Positions 62,511-64,000 of a stretch of DNA of 64,000 bases are shown here, piece after piece (within the stretch, counting starts at the first letter, position 1; each line of letters starts with the position of its first letter). Made by a program: the position numbers and the translations under genes. The notes beneath the pieces are model-generated. The model saw only the letters and a list, made by a program, of their open reading frames with translations, did not search any database and had not been told where the DNA came from. Source of the DNA: Chitinophagales bacterium (GTDB lineage: Bacteria; Bacteroidota; Bacteroidia; Chitinophagales; Saprospiraceae); the NCBI GenBank assembly GCA_013297745.1, contig JAAFIM010000016.1, forward strand, positions 1 through 64,000, written 5' to 3'.

Positions 62511-63524
62511 ATGTATAAAATAAGCATTTTTTCGATTATCGTTAGCATATTGGAGTTAGTAGCTTGTGGGAAAGATAAGCCCAAACCTGTAGAATGGACT
62601 GGGTTTGAACGCCCTGCGCATTTTCCCAACCCTGTGTATGATTTTAGTAGCAATGTGGTTACAGAAGCTGGCTTTGCTTTGGGTAAAAAACTGTTTTATG
62701 ACGGCAAATTATCCCGCGATGGCTCTATCTCTTGCGGCAGTTGCCATATTCAGTATTCGGCTTTTACCCACCACGGACACGCAGTAAGCCACGGGATAGA
62801 CGAACAATTGGGGAGTAGAAACGCCCCTCCTATTCAAAACACAGCTTGGCAGGCTAATTTCTTCTGGGACGGCGGTGTGCAGCATTTGGATATGTTGTCT
62901 ATAGCCCCTATAGAAAATCCTGTAGAAATGGATGAAACGGTAGCAAATGTATTGCAAAAGTTACGCGCAGATAGCGAATATCCTGCTCTGTTTGAAAAAG
63001 CCTTTGGTACAACAGAAATCAACACAGCGCGAACTATGCAAGCCCTTTCCCAATTTATGAATATGCTGGTATCGGCGAATACCCGTTACGATAAGTTTGT
63101 ACAAGGGGATAATTCAGCCCTCAACGCTCAAGAACAGGCGGGATTGGCGGCTTTTAGGATAAAATGTGAAAGTTGTCATCGCGAACCTTTATTTATAGAC
63201 AATGAGTTTCACTACAATGGCTTATTCCGCACCAACGATTTGGGGCATTTTGGGATAACGCTCAACCCCTTAGATAGTTTTACGTTCAAAACGCCCAGTT
63301 TGCGCAATTTGGATAAAACTGCTCCCTATATGCACGATGGTAGATTTACCAACTTGGATATGGTTTTAGACCACTACCAATCGGGGATTTATCCCCACGC
63401 GAATTTGGATAGCCGTTTGACTAATGGTTTTAGTATTTCTAACCAAGAAAAGGCGGATATTAAGGCGTTTTTGTTAACTTTAACCGATGAGGAGTTTATT
63501 AGAAACCCGCTTTTTTCTGAATAG
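62511..63524 (+). CDS. MbnH-like di-haem cytochrome c peroxidase-family lipoprotein
   Basis: 337 aa. Lipobox LVAC (Cys19), so membrane-anchored in the periplasm. Two haem c motifs, CGSCH (75-79) and CESCH (219-223), define the di-haem peroxidase (MauG/BthA/MbnH) superfamily. QLGSRNAPPIQNTAWQ and FFWDGGVQHL are typical of it. Placement next to MbnP identifies it as MbnH rather than a classic peroxidase. In the characterised pair it uses peroxide to convert a Trp of MbnP to kynurenine. Complete, with its own terminator. Confidence 0.88.
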   Translation: MYKISIFSIIVSILELVACGKDKPKPVEWTGFERPAHFPNPVYDFSSNVVTEAGFALGKKLFYDGKLSRDGSISCGSCHIQYSAFTHHGHAVSHGIDEQLGSRNAPPIQNTAWQANFFWDGGVQHLDMLSIAPIENPVEMDETVANVLQKLRADSEYPALFEKAFGTTEINTARTMQALSQFMNMLVSANTRYDKFVQGDNSALNAQEQAGLAAFRIKCESCHREPLFIDNEFHYNGLFRTNDLGHFGITLNPLDSFTFKTPSLRNLDKTAPYMHDGRFTNLDMVLDHYQSGIYPHANLDSRLTNGFSISNQEKADIKAFLLTLTDEEFIRNPLFSE

Positions 63525-63540
63525 TGCAAATTATCAAATA

Positions 63541-63580
63541 AAAAAAACCGCCTACTTGTGATGAGTAAGCGGTTTTTTTA
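63541..63580. terminator. Bidirectional intrinsic terminator
   Basis: AAAAAACCGCcTACT/AGTAaGCGGTTTTTT (one mismatch) with flanking A- and T-runs, between the convergent MbnH-like and rocD genes. Confidence 0.85.
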
Positions 63581-63598
63581 TTGGGATTATTGTTGGGA

Positions 63599-64000
63599 TT
63601 AAGCTTTTTTGAAATTAACGATGACTTTTTCTATGATGTCGCAACATTCATTCAATTGGTCTTCGTTCATCACCAGCGGGGGCGCAAAGCGGATGATATT
63701 CCCGTGAGTGGGTTTGGCTAATAAGCCATTTTTAGCAAATTCTACACAAATATCCCAAGCTGTAGAACTATCGGGGCTATCGTTAATCACTATAGCGTTT
63801 AACAAACCACGTCCTCTTACCGTTTTGACCAAAGTGCAAACATCGGAGAGGTTTTGCATCCGTTGGCGGAAAATTTTACCCAAGCGGCGGGCATTTTGTG
63901 CTAATTTTTCATCTTTCACCACCTCCAAAGCAGCCATCGCAACGGCTGAAGCGAGTGGGTTGCCGCCATAAGTGCTGCCGTGTTGGCCTGGTTGGATAAC
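63599..64000 (-). CDS. rocD: Ornithine--oxo-acid transaminase, C-terminal part
   Basis: PLP-dependent class III aminotransferase converting ornithine to glutamate semialdehyde. The gene runs off the window end; 133 codons are seen. The first visible residues [20 protein letters not shown] are the phosphate-binding region after the PLP lysine, characteristic of ornithine aminotransferase. The C-terminal domain follows with [13 protein letters not shown] and [10 protein letters not shown]. The shorter frame starting at Met 63937 is internal. The catalytic lysine lies outside the window. Confidence 0.9.
   Translation of the reverse strand, partial: VIQPGQHGSTYGGNPLASAVAMAALEVVKDEKLAQNARRLGKIFRQRMQNLSDVCTLVKTVRGRGLLNAIVINDSPDSSTAWDICVEFAKNGLLAKPTHGNIIRFAPPLVMNEDQLNECCDIIEKVIVNFKKA

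Noticed and set aside
1-64000. tRNA or rRNA genes and prophage
   Set aside because: I found no cloverleaf with a TTC-loop motif, no rRNA segment, and no integrase, capsid or portal genes.

Overview
The window is a chromosomal segment of a Bacteroidota bacterium. Three things point there. First, at least eight products carry a signal peptide and/or a C-terminal type IX secretion (T9SS) sorting domain, one of them the gliding-motility type B form. Second, many genes are preceded by the Bacteroidota -7 element TAnnTTTG, best seen upstream of rpsO, rfbB, the HD/PycTM gene and the copper cluster. Third, the housekeeping genes are standard bacterial ones. The lineage below phylum cannot be fixed from the sequence. 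Genes sit on both strands in short units. I see no rRNA, tRNA, prophage, CRISPR array or transposase.

Layout. 1-10.6 kb: end of a T9SS cargo gene, a 1012-aa type B surface protein, a 42-bp repeat array, pssA, pncB, a region of palindromes and 21-bp minisatellites, then pnp and rpsO with an unrelated T9SS gene between them. 10.8-21.9 kb: a coiled-coil membrane protein, a secreted subtilase, a BtuF-like protein, a DUF3857/transglutaminase-like protein, a GT-C type membrane protein and ffh. Three copies of a 360-400 bp non-coding mobile repeat lie here. 22-27.6 kb: three leucine-rich-repeat paralogues and three tandem small membrane-protein paralogues, all on the minus strand. 28-32 kb: a RlaP-type nucleotidyltransferase with an AIPR-family nuclease-like protein (possible defence unit), then sucC. 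32.3-41 kb: surface and secreted proteins, one with an 11-bp tandem repeat inside its start region, and a small unknown gene behind a consensus sigma54 promoter and an array of phased dyads. 41.3-47 kb: rfbB, an LRR protein, HNH, OsmC, an SH3-type secreted protein, miaB. 47-52.3 kb: ABC-F, murD, ftsW. 52.3-57.1 kb: a secreted protein, an HD + PycTM protein closely followed by a secreted unknown, a GNAT and a small gene. 57.2-63.5 kb: a vWA protein, then a copper-linked cluster with a small Cys protein, an outer-membrane protein, a WD40 T9SS protein, MbnP and MbnH. The window ends in rocD.

The most notable signals are non-coding. (1) At 37.4-37.7 kb, five identically spaced 17-bp dyads (42 bp apart, about four helical turns) stand just upstream of a perfect sigma54 -24/-12 element driving one unknown gene. 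(2) Five copies of an 11-bp unit lie between the start codon and the signal-peptide core of a 1129-aa surface protein, the expected layout of a phase-variable switch. (3) A family of MITE-like elements has terminal inverted repeats, a 6-bp target duplication in two copies, one nested insertion, and a relative with different ends but the same core. Among the protein-coding units, RlaP-AIPR, HD-PycTM plus its secreted neighbour, and the MbnP/MbnH cluster deserve follow-up.
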